DNA of 7,153 nucleotides from Lentisphaerota bacterium (GCA_015061765.1 SUVZ01000191.1:1-7153); one strand, 5' to 3'. Numbered from the stretch's first letter, positions 1 to 6,022 are shown. Numbers and translations: made by a program. Notes: generated from the sequence alone by a model not told the origin.

Positions 1-78
1 ATTTAAGTTTTGGGGCGGGATGATGTTAGCGTTCCTGGAAAATGTTTTGATTTGCATTGATAATTGGAGTTGATTAAT

Positions 79-223
79 ATGAGATTGCTATGTATCTGTA
101 TGTTTCTGTTAGTGGTGGCAGGGTGCCGGATGGCATCTGTGCCAGATGACGGAGAAAAGCAGGGGATTTCCCTTGCGGCGGTTCGGTATATGGCATCGGT
201 TGGCAATGCAGGGGCGGAGACGG
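79..223 (+). repeat. Direct repeat, left copy (partner 1534-1678)
   Basis: Bases 79-223 align without gaps to 1534-1678 at an offset of 1455. I count about 10 mismatches over 145 bases: seven in the first 33 (signal peptide part) and only three in the last 112. Similarity stops abruptly just after GGAGACGG. The copies are in the same orientation and flank the three small membrane-protein genes. Confidence 0.9.
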
Positions 224-249
224 CGGAAATAATTTGGGCAGTGCATTAA
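79..249 (+). CDS. Truncated small lipoprotein, 5' copy of the gene at 1534
   Basis: This encodes a 56-residue protein. ATG 79 is chosen because GGAG at 66-69 sits nine bases upstream and because it aligns with the start of the longer paralogue at 1534; an in-frame TTG at 64 is less likely. The N-terminus is a lipoprotein signal: basic Arg2, a hydrophobic stretch, then LVVAG before Cys16, a good lipobox for signal peptidase II. Mature residues 16-48 are almost identical to the paralogue, but the last eight residues (from about base 224) are unrelated and end at a stop. The predicted product would be a lipid-anchored peptide of about 41 residues. It is most likely a remnant left by duplication or recombination, although start, binding site and lipobox are intact and it could be expressed. 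No function can be assigned. Confidence 0.55.
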   Translation: MRLLCICMFLLVVAGCRMASVPDDGEKQGISLAAVRYMASVGNAGAETAEIIWAVH

Positions 250-271
250 GGGATATACAATCAAATCTTGT

Positions 272-280
272 TGGTATAAT
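272..280 (+). promoter_or_regulatory. Possible extended -10 promoter for the three-gene cluster
   Basis: TGGTATAAT contains a perfect TATAAT (275-280) with the TGN extension one base upstream, as in extended -10 promoters that tolerate a poor -35. No good -35 hexamer is seen at 16-18 bases. Transcription would begin near 287, ahead of the gene starting at 343 and just after the truncated lipoprotein copy. This is a motif match only. Confidence 0.4.
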
Positions 281-342
281 GGCAAGCCTCAATCCTTTTT
301 CCCCATCATGTGAAGATGCTTGTAAATGTGAGGATCAATGGA

Positions 343-711
343 ATGACTGAATTTAAAATAAGTTCTATGTCTGGGATAGGTGGACTCGTGCTCATGATTT
401 CATTGGGCTTGAATCTTCTGCTTGCCGGTTTTCTGATGATGGAGTTTCGCTGCCATGGCCGCGATTTGAAGGTGTTTCGTTTCCTTGCCGAACGGCATAC
501 GGCGGAGGAGCTTGTGCGCTTCATGGGGCGGAAGCCTCATGTCTATCTTCCAAATGAACAGCTCCCTGTCCGGACTTCTGGATGCCGCAAGGAATCCGTG
601 TTTCCAATAGAGCATAAGGTTTATTTCTACGCAATGCCGTCATCCGCCCGTTTCTTTGTGTATATCAATAAAGACGGAACAATCGATAGGTTTTTATGCT
701 ACTATGATTGA
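343..711 (+). CDS. Small membrane-anchored protein, first of three tandem paralogues
   Basis: The product has 122 residues and is not recognised as a named family. ATG 343 is preferred over the upstream GTG 310 because GAGG (330-333) lies nine bases before it, and because the product then has the same length and layout as the gene at 1152. One transmembrane helix spans about residues 13-34 and a soluble domain about 44-122. In the soluble domain I see an F-R-F-L helix start (45-48), an acidic helix ending in a conserved glycine (Gly62), a proline-rich loop, an aromatic Y-F-Y strand (94-96), and a terminal hairpin FVYINKDG (105-112). The same order occurs in the next two genes. The layout resembles the small alpha/beta SmpA/OmlA (BamE) type of domain, but this is a pattern impression. 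The orientation (N-in, C-out or the reverse) is uncertain. The 3' end overlaps the next start. Confidence 0.8.
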   Translation: MTEFKISSMSGIGGLVLMISLGLNLLLAGFLMMEFRCHGRDLKVFRFLAERHTAEELVRFMGRKPHVYLPNEQLPVRTSGCRKESVFPIEHKVYFYAMPSSARFFVYINKDGTIDRFLCYYD

Positions 712-1138
712 GAATTTGAAAATGAAAGTGCCGCAAGGCAAATGCAACTGGATTTATGGGCTTATTGCCATTTCAATAATAGTCAACGCAGTCGCTTTGT
801 TTTTGATCTGGGTGCTTTGTTTTGGCCCTTTATCATATCAGTCGGTCAATACTTTTGAGGTTTTGGCATCTGGCTTGCCGTTTAGTGAGATTGAGAAGCT
901 GATCGGTTCAGGACGTGAGTGTGTCCCTGTCAGAAAAGGCGAGAATCCTGCCGTTGAAGGGGCGTTCTTGATTCATCCGTCAGCACAGTTCTATCCGGTG
1001 TCGCACAAGGCCTATAGTTTCTCTGCTCGATTCCCACCGGGCTTTTTTCTGGTGCATGTCGGCAGTGACGGGTATGTTGAGCATCTGCGATTCTACAGTT
1101 CAGATGGTATGTATGGAGACGATGGTGTGAGACGATGA
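704..1138 (+). CDS. Small membrane-anchored protein, second of three tandem paralogues
   Basis: The product has 144 residues from ATG 704, which overlaps the previous gene's last eight bases and suggests translational coupling; ATG 722 (138 residues) is an alternative. Neither has a strong ribosome binding site, and starts further upstream would lie deep in the previous gene. A transmembrane helix spans about residues 17-40. The soluble part repeats the paralogue pattern: FEVLASG (51-57), S-E-I-E-K-L-I-G ending at Gly68, a variable loop longer than in its neighbours, an aromatic strand around Tyr104, and a hairpin FFLVHVGSDG (114-123). The C-terminal end (131-144) is polar and extends past the shared domain. 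The function is unknown. The divergence from both neighbours suggests an old duplication and not a recent copy. Confidence 0.8.
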   Translation: MIENLKMKVPQGKCNWIYGLIAISIIVNAVALFLIWVLCFGPLSYQSVNTFEVLASGLPFSEIEKLIGSGRECVPVRKGENPAVEGAFLIHPSAQFYPVSHKAYSFSARFPPGFFLVHVGSDGYVEHLRFYSSDGMYGDDGVRR

Positions 1139-1151
1139 CAGGAGGCCAATC

Positions 1152-1520
1152 ATGAAAACCGATGGAGGAAATGTCGGCAAATTCACTTTAATTCTGAAAC
1201 TGTCGATGCTGATGGTTTCTCTCGTTGCAAATGCGGTCTTGGTGGCTTATCTCGTTAGGGAGCAGATCATGGTTCGGCGCAGTTTCAGGATGATGCGTAT
1301 TCTTGCAGGGGAATATTCCATAGAGAAGGTCAAAGAAAACATCGGTGTGCCACATAGAGTGTTTGCTCCGGGAGAGGAAGTCAAGGTTCTCACATTGGGG
1401 ATTATGAATGGACAAATCCCAAAGATAAAAGAAAGTGCGTATCTATATTCGACTCCAGAGAAGCGGTATCTCATCTATGTTGACAAGGATGGATTTGTGG
1501 ATAATGTGTTTTGCCGTTAA
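1152..1520 (+). CDS. Small membrane-anchored protein, third of three tandem paralogues
   Basis: The product has 122 residues. The start is well supported: AGGAGG at 1140-1145 lies six bases before ATG 1152. A transmembrane helix spans about residues 15-35, followed by a basic juxtamembrane stretch (Arg36 and Arg42-43). The soluble domain shows MRILAGEYS (48-56), a helix ending at Gly65 followed by V-P, the loop FAPGEE (71-76), a strand A-Y-L-Y (96-99), and the hairpin YLIYVDKDG (106-114). This matches the two preceding genes in order and spacing, most closely the first. Positive residues after the helix suggest an N-out, C-in or re-entrant topology by the positive-inside rule, but a single signal-anchor is also possible. 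The next gene follows after 13 bases, so the four genes probably form one transcript. Confidence 0.82.
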   Translation: MKTDGGNVGKFTLILKLSMLMVSLVANAVLVAYLVREQIMVRRSFRMMRILAGEYSIEKVKENIGVPHRVFAPGEEVKVLTLGIMNGQIPKIKESAYLYSTPEKRYLIYVDKDGFVDNVFCR

Positions 1521-1533
1521 AGGAGAATTGCAT

Positions 1534-1678
1534 ATGAGATTGTTGCGTGTCTGTATGTGTTTGTTTGTGGTGGCAGGGTACCGGATGGCATCTGTGCCAG
1601 ATGACGGAGAAAAGCAGGGGATTTCCGTTGCGGCGGTGCGGTATATGGCATCGGTTGGCAATGCAGGGGCGGAGACGG
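1534..1678 (+). repeat. Direct repeat, right copy (partner 79-223)
   Basis: This is the partner of the left copy and covers the start codon, signal sequence and first mature residues of the longer gene. Among the three differences in the last 112 bases is G to A at 1580, which changes the lipobox cysteine codon TGC to TAC. Confidence 0.9.
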
Positions 1679-2286
1679 TGGAGGTGGTTGTTCGTAACGG
1701 TACGAAGAAACCAGTTTCATTTGTTAAAGCGGAACTGGATGGGACGGAACTCCCGAAAATTGTTCCTTCGGCGCAAAAGGCTCTAGACGTATTCCGCCGT
1801 GATGTGGGCAGCAAAAAGGGCCGTATGTCTGTTCCATCTGTTTCCGGTGTCCGGTGGTGGCAGTTCTATCCGTCTCCCGATATTCCAGCCGGTGGATACG
1901 CGGCTTTCCAGTTCAACTTTACTGAACGGTCCCGTCCGTGCGACCTTGTGCTGACGACATCCGATGGGCAGCGCGTTCCGGTTCGAATCCCTCGATATTC
2001 CAAGCCGAAGCGGAGAATAGAATACTTGGCATTCACGGGGGGGGGTGGCTCCATGATGACGCTTCGCTACTCGAAAGGGACACCGCCCTCATCCGTATCA
2101 CTCAATGGAATTCCGCTTGCCGGATTCAAGGATCTTGGCACGACCGGACCGGGACATCCAGGTGCACTTGCGGCAAACCTCCCCAGACTAATAAAGGAAG
2201 GCGATGCCGTTTTACTTTACCGAGGCGGCATTGGTTTGTTCCCGGCACTGCAACAGTTCCGACCACCGGTGAAGCTGTGCTGCTAA
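1534..2286 (+). CDS. Secreted beta-rich protein, former lipoprotein, frameshifted
   Basis: ATG 1534 is chosen because GGAG (1522-1525) lies eight bases upstream and the start aligns with the copy at 79. As it stands the frame gives 250 residues. Residues 1-15 form a signal-like segment, but position 16, Cys in the 5' copy, is Tyr here (TAC at 1579-1581), so lipid anchoring is lost; cleavage by signal peptidase I after R-M-A (about residue 19) or an uncleaved anchor are alternatives. The rest looks beta-rich: an Ig-like first part (about 25-140, with V-R-W-W-Q-F-Y-P near 108-115) and a second part (about 150-232, with S-L-N-G-I-P and EGDAVLLYRG). The final 20 or so residues (from about 2230) look like out-of-frame sequence, and the plausible continuation lies in the -1 frame to 2432. 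A restored product would have about 299 residues. I recognise no enzyme motif; an extracellular accessory or binding role is a guess. Confidence 0.72.
   Translation: MRLLRVCMCLFVVAGYRMASVPDDGEKQGISVAAVRYMASVGNAGAETVEVVVRNGTKKPVSFVKAELDGTELPKIVPSAQKALDVFRRDVGSKKGRMSVPSVSGVRWWQFYPSPDIPAGGYAAFQFNFTERSRPCDLVLTTSDGQRVPVRIPRYSKPKRRIEYLAFTGGGGSMMTLRYSKGTPPSSVSLNGIPLAGFKDLGTTGPGHPGALAANLPRLIKEGDAVLLYRGGIGLFPALQQFRPPVKLCC
2037..2045 (+). repeat. G9 homopolymer tract inside a coding region
   Basis: Nine consecutive G residues encode part of a Thr-Gly-Gly-Gly-Gly-Ser stretch. Tracts of this length are prone to slippage during replication and to sequencing error. One added G would put the ribosome into the frame that is open to 2432, and so would change the C-terminal third of the protein. 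Confidence 0.85.
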
Positions 2287-2432
2287 AAGACCTTGGCGAT
2301 ACGTATGGGATAAGCATCAACAACCTCGGTTCACATATGCTCATATGGATTCCGAACAAGGGTTCAGGAACTGTCAGATGCCTTGGAAAGAATGATAATC
2401 TTGCTTGTATAACAGTGGATTGTGTGAAATAG
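2238..2432 (+). pseudogene. Displaced C-terminal part of the gene at 1534
   Basis: In the -1 frame relative to 1534-2286, this stretch reads as ordinary protein (for example GEAVLLKDLGDTYGIS and HMLIWIPNKGSG) up to the stop at 2430-2432, 20 bases before the terminator hairpin. It has no start codon or ribosome binding site of its own. It is therefore best read as the original C-terminus of the upstream gene, separated by a one-base deletion (or two-base insertion) near 2215-2245. I see no canonical slippery heptamer in the correct phase there, so programmed frameshifting is less likely than mutation or an assembly error. Confidence 0.6.
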
Positions 2433-2451
2433 CGCGGTTTTGGTGGGTGCG

Positions 2452-2485
2452 TGAGAATTGGTCCGAACCGAATTCTCATTTTGTT
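2452..2485 (+). terminator. Rho-independent terminator after the left cluster
   Basis: The arm TGAGAATT-GGT (2452-2462) pairs with ACC-G-AATTCTCA (2467-2478), with one bulged G at 2470 and the four-base loop CCGA. It is followed directly by TTTTGTT (2479-2485). It lies 20 bases after the stop at 2432 and well before the next gene, as expected for the end of the left transcript. Confidence 0.75.
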
Positions 2486-2658
2486 GGCGGCGGCATCACA
2501 ATCGGCACACCTTAGCCTCCAAGAACTTGAAAAGCCCATCTATTCCGCCGTCGGCTTCAACCTGCCGGCGATATGCGTTTTACATAAGTTGTGATTGACG
2601 CTTTTACATTGTTTCAGGACTGTTTCTCCTTTCTTCAACAGATTTTCCAAGACGGGCA

Positions 2659-2687
2659 TTGAGATTTTGATTTTGAAAGAGTAGAAT
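2659..2687 (+). promoter_or_regulatory. Sigma70-like promoter of the hyf operon
   Basis: TTGAGA (2659-2664) and TAGAAT (2682-2687) each match the consensus hexamers at five of six positions and are exactly 17 bases apart. Transcription would start near 2694, giving a leader of about 25 bases before hyfB. I found no TGGCAC-N5-TTGC sigma54 element in 2486-2700, unlike the FhlA-controlled hyc/hyf operons of E. coli. The remaining sequence between the terminator and this promoter (about 2486-2658) shows no convincing gene or strong structure. Confidence 0.6.
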
Positions 2688-2705
2688 ATGCGGACAAATT
2701 TTGTT

Positions 2706-2710
2706 GGAGG
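2706..2710 (+). promoter_or_regulatory. Strong ribosome binding site for hyfB
   Basis: GGAGG lies nine bases before ATG 2720, or 12 before the alternative ATG 2723. It fixes the HyfB start: the in-frame upstream sequence has no ATG before the stop at 2660-2662. It is the only clear Shine-Dalgarno site in the hyf operon within this window. Confidence 0.75.
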
Positions 2711-2719
2711 TTAGGCTCC

Positions 2720-4408
2720 ATGATGTCCATAGCGACCATATTTGCAATACCAATCCTTACAGTCGGAGGGGCCGCCGCAGTTCATGCGACGGCCTATATT
2801 CATGGCGAGGCGCGGCGTCATCTGCCGCGATTCTGGTGCTTCTTCGCCGCCACCGTCGCGGCGATGTCCGCTGTCGTGTTTGTGGACGGCAAACTGCCGT
2901 TCCTTCTGGCATGGGAGGCCATGGGGCTTGCTTCCGCCGGGCTCGTGGCGTTCGAATCGAAGGAAAAGAGCGTCCGCAGGGCGACATGGATATATCTTCT
3001 CGCCTGTCATGCCGGCGCGTGCGCTCTAATGCTTGCCGGTGCGCTGCTCATGCGTCCAGATGCGTGGATCGGAGCGTTCATATGCGCTGTGATCGGTTTT
3101 GGGCTCAAAATCGGCTTTCCGCCGTTCCATGCCTGGCTGCCCGAAGCGCATCCCGCCGCTCCGGCTCCGGCTTCGGCAATCATGTCAGGCGCGATGATCC
3201 CTCTCGGTTTCTGTGGGCTTCTGAAGTTCTTCCATGTTGACGGCATGGATCCCTACAACGCCCAACTGTGCGGATGGGTGCTTCTCACCCTTGGAGCGGT
3301 CGGTTCGGTCGGCGGAATTCTTTTTGCACTGCCTCAGGCGAACCTGAAGCGTCTTCTGGCGTTCTCGTCCGTCGAGAATATGGGCGTGGTCGCGATGGGG
3401 TTCGGACTGTCCGCGCTTATCGCCGGCAAAGACGCGGAGAATCCCCTTGCCGCGCTCTGCATGGCCGGTGCGCTCGTCCATGTACTCAACCATGCGTTCC
3501 TCAAAGGGTCGCTGTTCCTTGCCGCCGGTTCCGTTTTGCGGCAGACCGGCACTCTTGACCAGGATAGGATGGGCGGGCTTATGCGGCGCATGCCGTTCAC
3601 CGGTACGCTCTTTGCCGTGAATGCGTTTGGTCTTTCCGGATTGCCGCCGCTGAACGGATTCCTTGGCGAACTCGCAATCTACATCGGAGCGTTTTCGGCG
3701 ATAAGGACGGGTGATCCGATGCTCGTTGCCGCAGGTTTCCTTGTGGCCGTGTCGCTCTCCCTCACCGGTGGATTCGCCGTTGCCGCCTACACCAAGGCGA
3801 TTGGCGGAGTGTTCCTCGGCGAGCCTCGTTCCCGAGCGGCGGCGGATGCTGTTGAGACACCTCGCAGGATGTGGATATCTCAACTTTTCTTGACTATCCT
3901 CTCCATTGCGATGATTCCGGGGACGGTTGTCTTCGTGCATCGCATGACGGGCGGTTTTGCGACGGACATTCTGGCCGCAGCGGCGGTTCTCGGTGTGGTG
4001 TTCGCCGCAATCACCGGAGCGTTTCTTCTCGTCCGCCGCTTTGCGTGTCCGCGCGGAGCGCAGAAGCCGAGGCTGCCGGTGTGGGACTGCGGCTACGACT
4101 TGCCGACCGCACGTATGGCCTATACGGCAACCGCGTTCACGCAGCCGATCGTCGACCTTTTCCGTCCGCTGCTCCGCACCCGGCGGCACGTCCTGCCGTT
4201 CAAGGGCGATCCTGCGTCGCCGTCCGACGCGGCGATTGTGACCGAGACCGGCGATATCGCTATCGGAGGATTCTGGCGTCCGCTGTTCACCAAGGCCGCC
4301 CGGCTCTTTCAGAGGGTGCATCTGCTGCAAAGCGGCTCGCTGCATCTCTACATCCTCATAATCCTAATTGCGGTGCTTGCGCTGCTCGTGTCCGCCCTTG
4401 TGTCATGA
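2720..4408 (+). CDS. hyfB: Hydrogenase-4 component B-like proton-translocating subunit
   Basis: HyfB is an antiporter-like (NuoL/M/N-related) membrane subunit thought to move protons when the catalytic arm is active. The 562-residue polytopic protein shows the family landmarks in order: WEAM with Glu66 (TM5 glutamate), GLKIGFPPFHAWLPEAHP with Lys130 (TM7 lysine), KRLLAFSSVENMG (210-222), LNHAFLKG with His258 and Lys262, GLPPLNGFLGE (308-317), YTK with Lys359, then the HyfB-type C-terminal region WDCGY (455-459) and a last helix after HLLQSGS. Two departures stand out. It starts at the equivalent of TM3, about 75-80 residues later than E. coli HyfB (672 residues). And the usual lysine in the MSGVM-x-K segment is Pro161 (MSGAMIPLG). 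The stop overlaps the hyfC start (ATGA, 4405-4408). Identification at family level is firm; substrate ion and partner are inferred. Confidence 0.93.
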   Translation: MMSIATIFAIPILTVGGAAAVHATAYIHGEARRHLPRFWCFFAATVAAMSAVVFVDGKLPFLLAWEAMGLASAGLVAFESKEKSVRRATWIYLLACHAGACALMLAGALLMRPDAWIGAFICAVIGFGLKIGFPPFHAWLPEAHPAAPAPASAIMSGAMIPLGFCGLLKFFHVDGMDPYNAQLCGWVLLTLGAVGSVGGILFALPQANLKRLLAFSSVENMGVVAMGFGLSALIAGKDAENPLAALCMAGALVHVLNHAFLKGSLFLAAGSVLRQTGTLDQDRMGGLMRRMPFTGTLFAVNAFGLSGLPPLNGFLGELAIYIGAFSAIRTGDPMLVAAGFLVAVSLSLTGGFAVAAYTKAIGGVFLGEPRSRAAADAVETPRRMWISQLFLTILSIAMIPGTVVFVHRMTGGFATDILAAAAVLGVVFAAITGAFLLVRRFACPRGAQKPRLPVWDCGYDLPTARMAYTATAFTQPIVDLFRPLLRTRRHVLPFKGDPASPSDAAIVTETGDIAIGGFWRPLFTKAARLFQRVHLLQSGSLHLYILIILIAVLALLVSALVS

Positions 4409-5304
4409 ATATCCTGTGCATCATACTTGCGGCCGTGCTGGCGCCGCTTTTCATCGGCATCGTCAATCAGACGAAGGCTTTCTTTGGCGGTCGCCGAGGA
4501 CCGGGCTTTCTGCGTCTCTACTTCGACATCTGCAAACTGCTCCGCAAGTCGTGCCCGCGTCCCGAACATTCCATGTGGCTTTTCGACATTGCCCAGAGCG
4601 CGTCCCTTGGCGCGGTCGTCGTTGCCGTGATCGTGTTTCCATGGATTGGCGGCGGCGGAATCGCTTCACTTGTTCCGGCCGCGCTTTTCTTCTATCTGCT
4701 TGCCGCCGGACGTTTCTTTACGGTGATCGGTGCGCTTGACGCCGGCAATGCGTTCGAGGGAATGGGTGCGTCGCGCGAAGTGCAGTTCTCTGCGATCGCC
4801 GAACTGATAGTGTTTACCGTACTTGGATTTCTCGTGCTTCTTACAGGGGACATATCTCTTTCCGGGGTTCTGTCGGGCATTACGCCGGAATCGTGGAAGG
4901 CGAACGTCATCCCGCTTGTCCTCGTGTTCATGGCGTTTCTGTCCGTATTCCTGCTTGAGAACTGCCGTGTGCCGTTTGACGATCCGGAAACGCATCTTGA
5001 GCTTACCATGATACACGAGGCGATGCTCCTTGACGTCGGTGGACCAGACCTTGCGTTCGCCCTCTACGGCGCGGCGCTCAAATTCGAGCTTCTGGCGGCA
5101 TTTCTCGTCATGATGTTCATGCCCGGTTTCGGTTGCGGCTGGAAACATGTGGCCGTGATGTTCTCGGGAATAGCGATTCTTTCCGTGGCGACCGGCGTGA
5201 TCGAATCCATAATGGCGCGGATGCGGTTTTTGAAATCGCCGCAGACCCTCATGGGTGCCGCGCTCATCGCTGCACTTGCGGTCCTCCTTTTTGTCTGTTT
5301 CTGA
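4405..5304 (+). CDS. hyfC: Hydrogenase-4 component C-like membrane anchor (NuoH-like)
   Basis: HyfC anchors the soluble hydrogenase arm and links it to the ion channels. ATG 4405 overlaps the hyfB stop in an ATGA junction and lacks its own ribosome binding site, so it is likely coupled to hyfB; the frame is open much further upstream, but that is the hyfB shadow. The 299-residue product is close to the usual 305-315. Motifs: RRGPG (30-34) followed by a Y-x-D-x-x-K-L-x-x-K loop, RFFTVIGALDAGNAFEGMGASRE (103-125), and the charged loop ENCRVPFDDPETHLELTMIHE (185-205) followed by a GPDLA motif. The last loop (Glu185, Asp192, Asp193, Glu199, His204, Glu205) is of the type seen in Hyf-like complexes and differs from the E. 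coli HyfC form ending in EQELQEGPLTEYSG. About eight membrane helices are expected. Confidence 0.93.
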   Translation: MNILCIILAAVLAPLFIGIVNQTKAFFGGRRGPGFLRLYFDICKLLRKSCPRPEHSMWLFDIAQSASLGAVVVAVIVFPWIGGGGIASLVPAALFFYLLAAGRFFTVIGALDAGNAFEGMGASREVQFSAIAELIVFTVLGFLVLLTGDISLSGVLSGITPESWKANVIPLVLVFMAFLSVFLLENCRVPFDDPETHLELTMIHEAMLLDVGGPDLAFALYGAALKFELLAAFLVMMFMPGFGCGWKHVAVMFSGIAILSVATGVIESIMARMRFLKSPQTLMGAALIAALAVLLFVCF

Positions 5305-5319
5305 TTCAAACGAAAAACC

Positions 5320-6021
5320 ATGCTTACGCTTTCTGAAATAGCCTTGGCCCTGTTCCTGATCGCTGATTTGGCGCTTGCAGGCGCGAGCCGTCTCAAATAT
5401 GCGATACGCCTTGTGGCTATGCAGGGATGGATAGTGGGAATACTCCCGGCATTTCTTTGGGACTGGCAGTCGGACGGATGCCCCGGACTCAGGATTTGGA
5501 TCATTGCGGTCGTGAATTCGCTCGTGAAGGGCGTGGCGCTTCCGATGCTCCTCAACTATGCGGTGCGCAAGGCGCGGACACGACGCGAGCTTGAACCTAT
5601 CGTGTCGTTCCAGATGTCTCGGTTCATTGTGTTTCTGATGGCGGTCGGAGGCTTCGCCATTGGACGTCTCCTGCATGTCCACGAGACGATTGCGTCGGAA
5701 CTTGCAATTCCGGTCGCGTTCACCACGATGGGAACCGGCTGTCTCCTCATCTGCGCCCGCAAGAAGGCGATTACGCAGGTGCTGGGATTCCTTGTCCTGG
5801 AGAACGGCATATCCCTGTTCGGCGCCGGCATTCTCCTTGAATATGGAATTGTCGTCGAACTGGGCATCCTTCTTGATGTGTTCGCCCTGGTGTTCATTCT
5901 CGGCATCGCAATCTTTCAGATCAACCGGACGTTCTCTTCGACCGATACGGATCAGCTCAATCACCTTGGTGACACGCATCTGATGCATCCTCACCATAAA
6001 CACGATCACGTTCACGACTGA
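5320..6021 (+). CDS. hyfE: Hydrogenase-4 component E-like small membrane subunit (NuoK-like)
   Basis: HyfE is the small NuoK-related subunit placed between the NuoH-like anchor and the antiporter-like subunits. The product has 233 residues (E. coli HyfE has 216). Landmarks: VNSLVKGVALPMLL with Lys70, a polar loop rich in Arg (about 83-90), VLGFLVLENGISLFG with Glu161, LLEYGIVVELGILLDVF with Glu174, Glu180 and Asp186, and the usual ending STDTDQLNHLG. The last 19 residues contain eight histidines (215, 220, 223, 225, 226, 228, 230, 232), extending past the usual C-terminus. The start follows hyfC by 15 bases with no clear ribosome binding site. The stop is one base before hyfF. Confidence 0.9.
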   Translation: MLTLSEIALALFLIADLALAGASRLKYAIRLVAMQGWIVGILPAFLWDWQSDGCPGLRIWIIAVVNSLVKGVALPMLLNYAVRKARTRRELEPIVSFQMSRFIVFLMAVGGFAIGRLLHVHETIASELAIPVAFTTMGTGCLLICARKKAITQVLGFLVLENGISLFGAGILLEYGIVVELGILLDVFALVFILGIAIFQINRTFSSTDTDQLNHLGDTHLMHPHHKHDHVHD

Positions 6022-6022
6022 C

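Noticed and set aside
36..64. Possible promoter (TGGAAA, 17 bases, GATAAT) before the truncated lipoprotein copy
   Set aside because: Transcription would start near 71, inside or after the ribosome binding site at 66-69, which would leave the ATG 79 without its binding site.
1473..1517. DKDG-x-V-D in the third small protein (and NKDG in the first) as EF-hand calcium sites
   Set aside because: The remaining loop positions of an EF-hand, including the final Glu at position 12, are missing, and the motif sits at the turn of a predicted beta hairpin shared by the paralogues.
2200..2245. Programmed -1 ribosomal frameshifting in the gene at 1534
   Set aside because: No X-XXY-YYZ heptamer occurs in the correct phase between the end of the good upstream frame and the start of the good downstream frame.
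2548..2573. Imperfect inverted repeat CGCCGTCGG / CCTGCCGGCG as a second terminator or operator
   Set aside because: The arms pair poorly, there is no T-tract, and it is not placed next to either the promoter or a gene end.
3185..4345. Long open frame on the minus strand (386 residues)
   Set aside because: It is antisense to hyfB, has a highly polar Arg/His/Gly-rich composition typical of reverse frames of GC-rich genes, and HyfB is unmistakable on the plus strand.
3871..4404. N-terminal extension of hyfC into hyfB
   Set aside because: The extension is the out-of-frame shadow of hyfB; the NuoH-like protein begins at ATG 4405, giving the normal family length.
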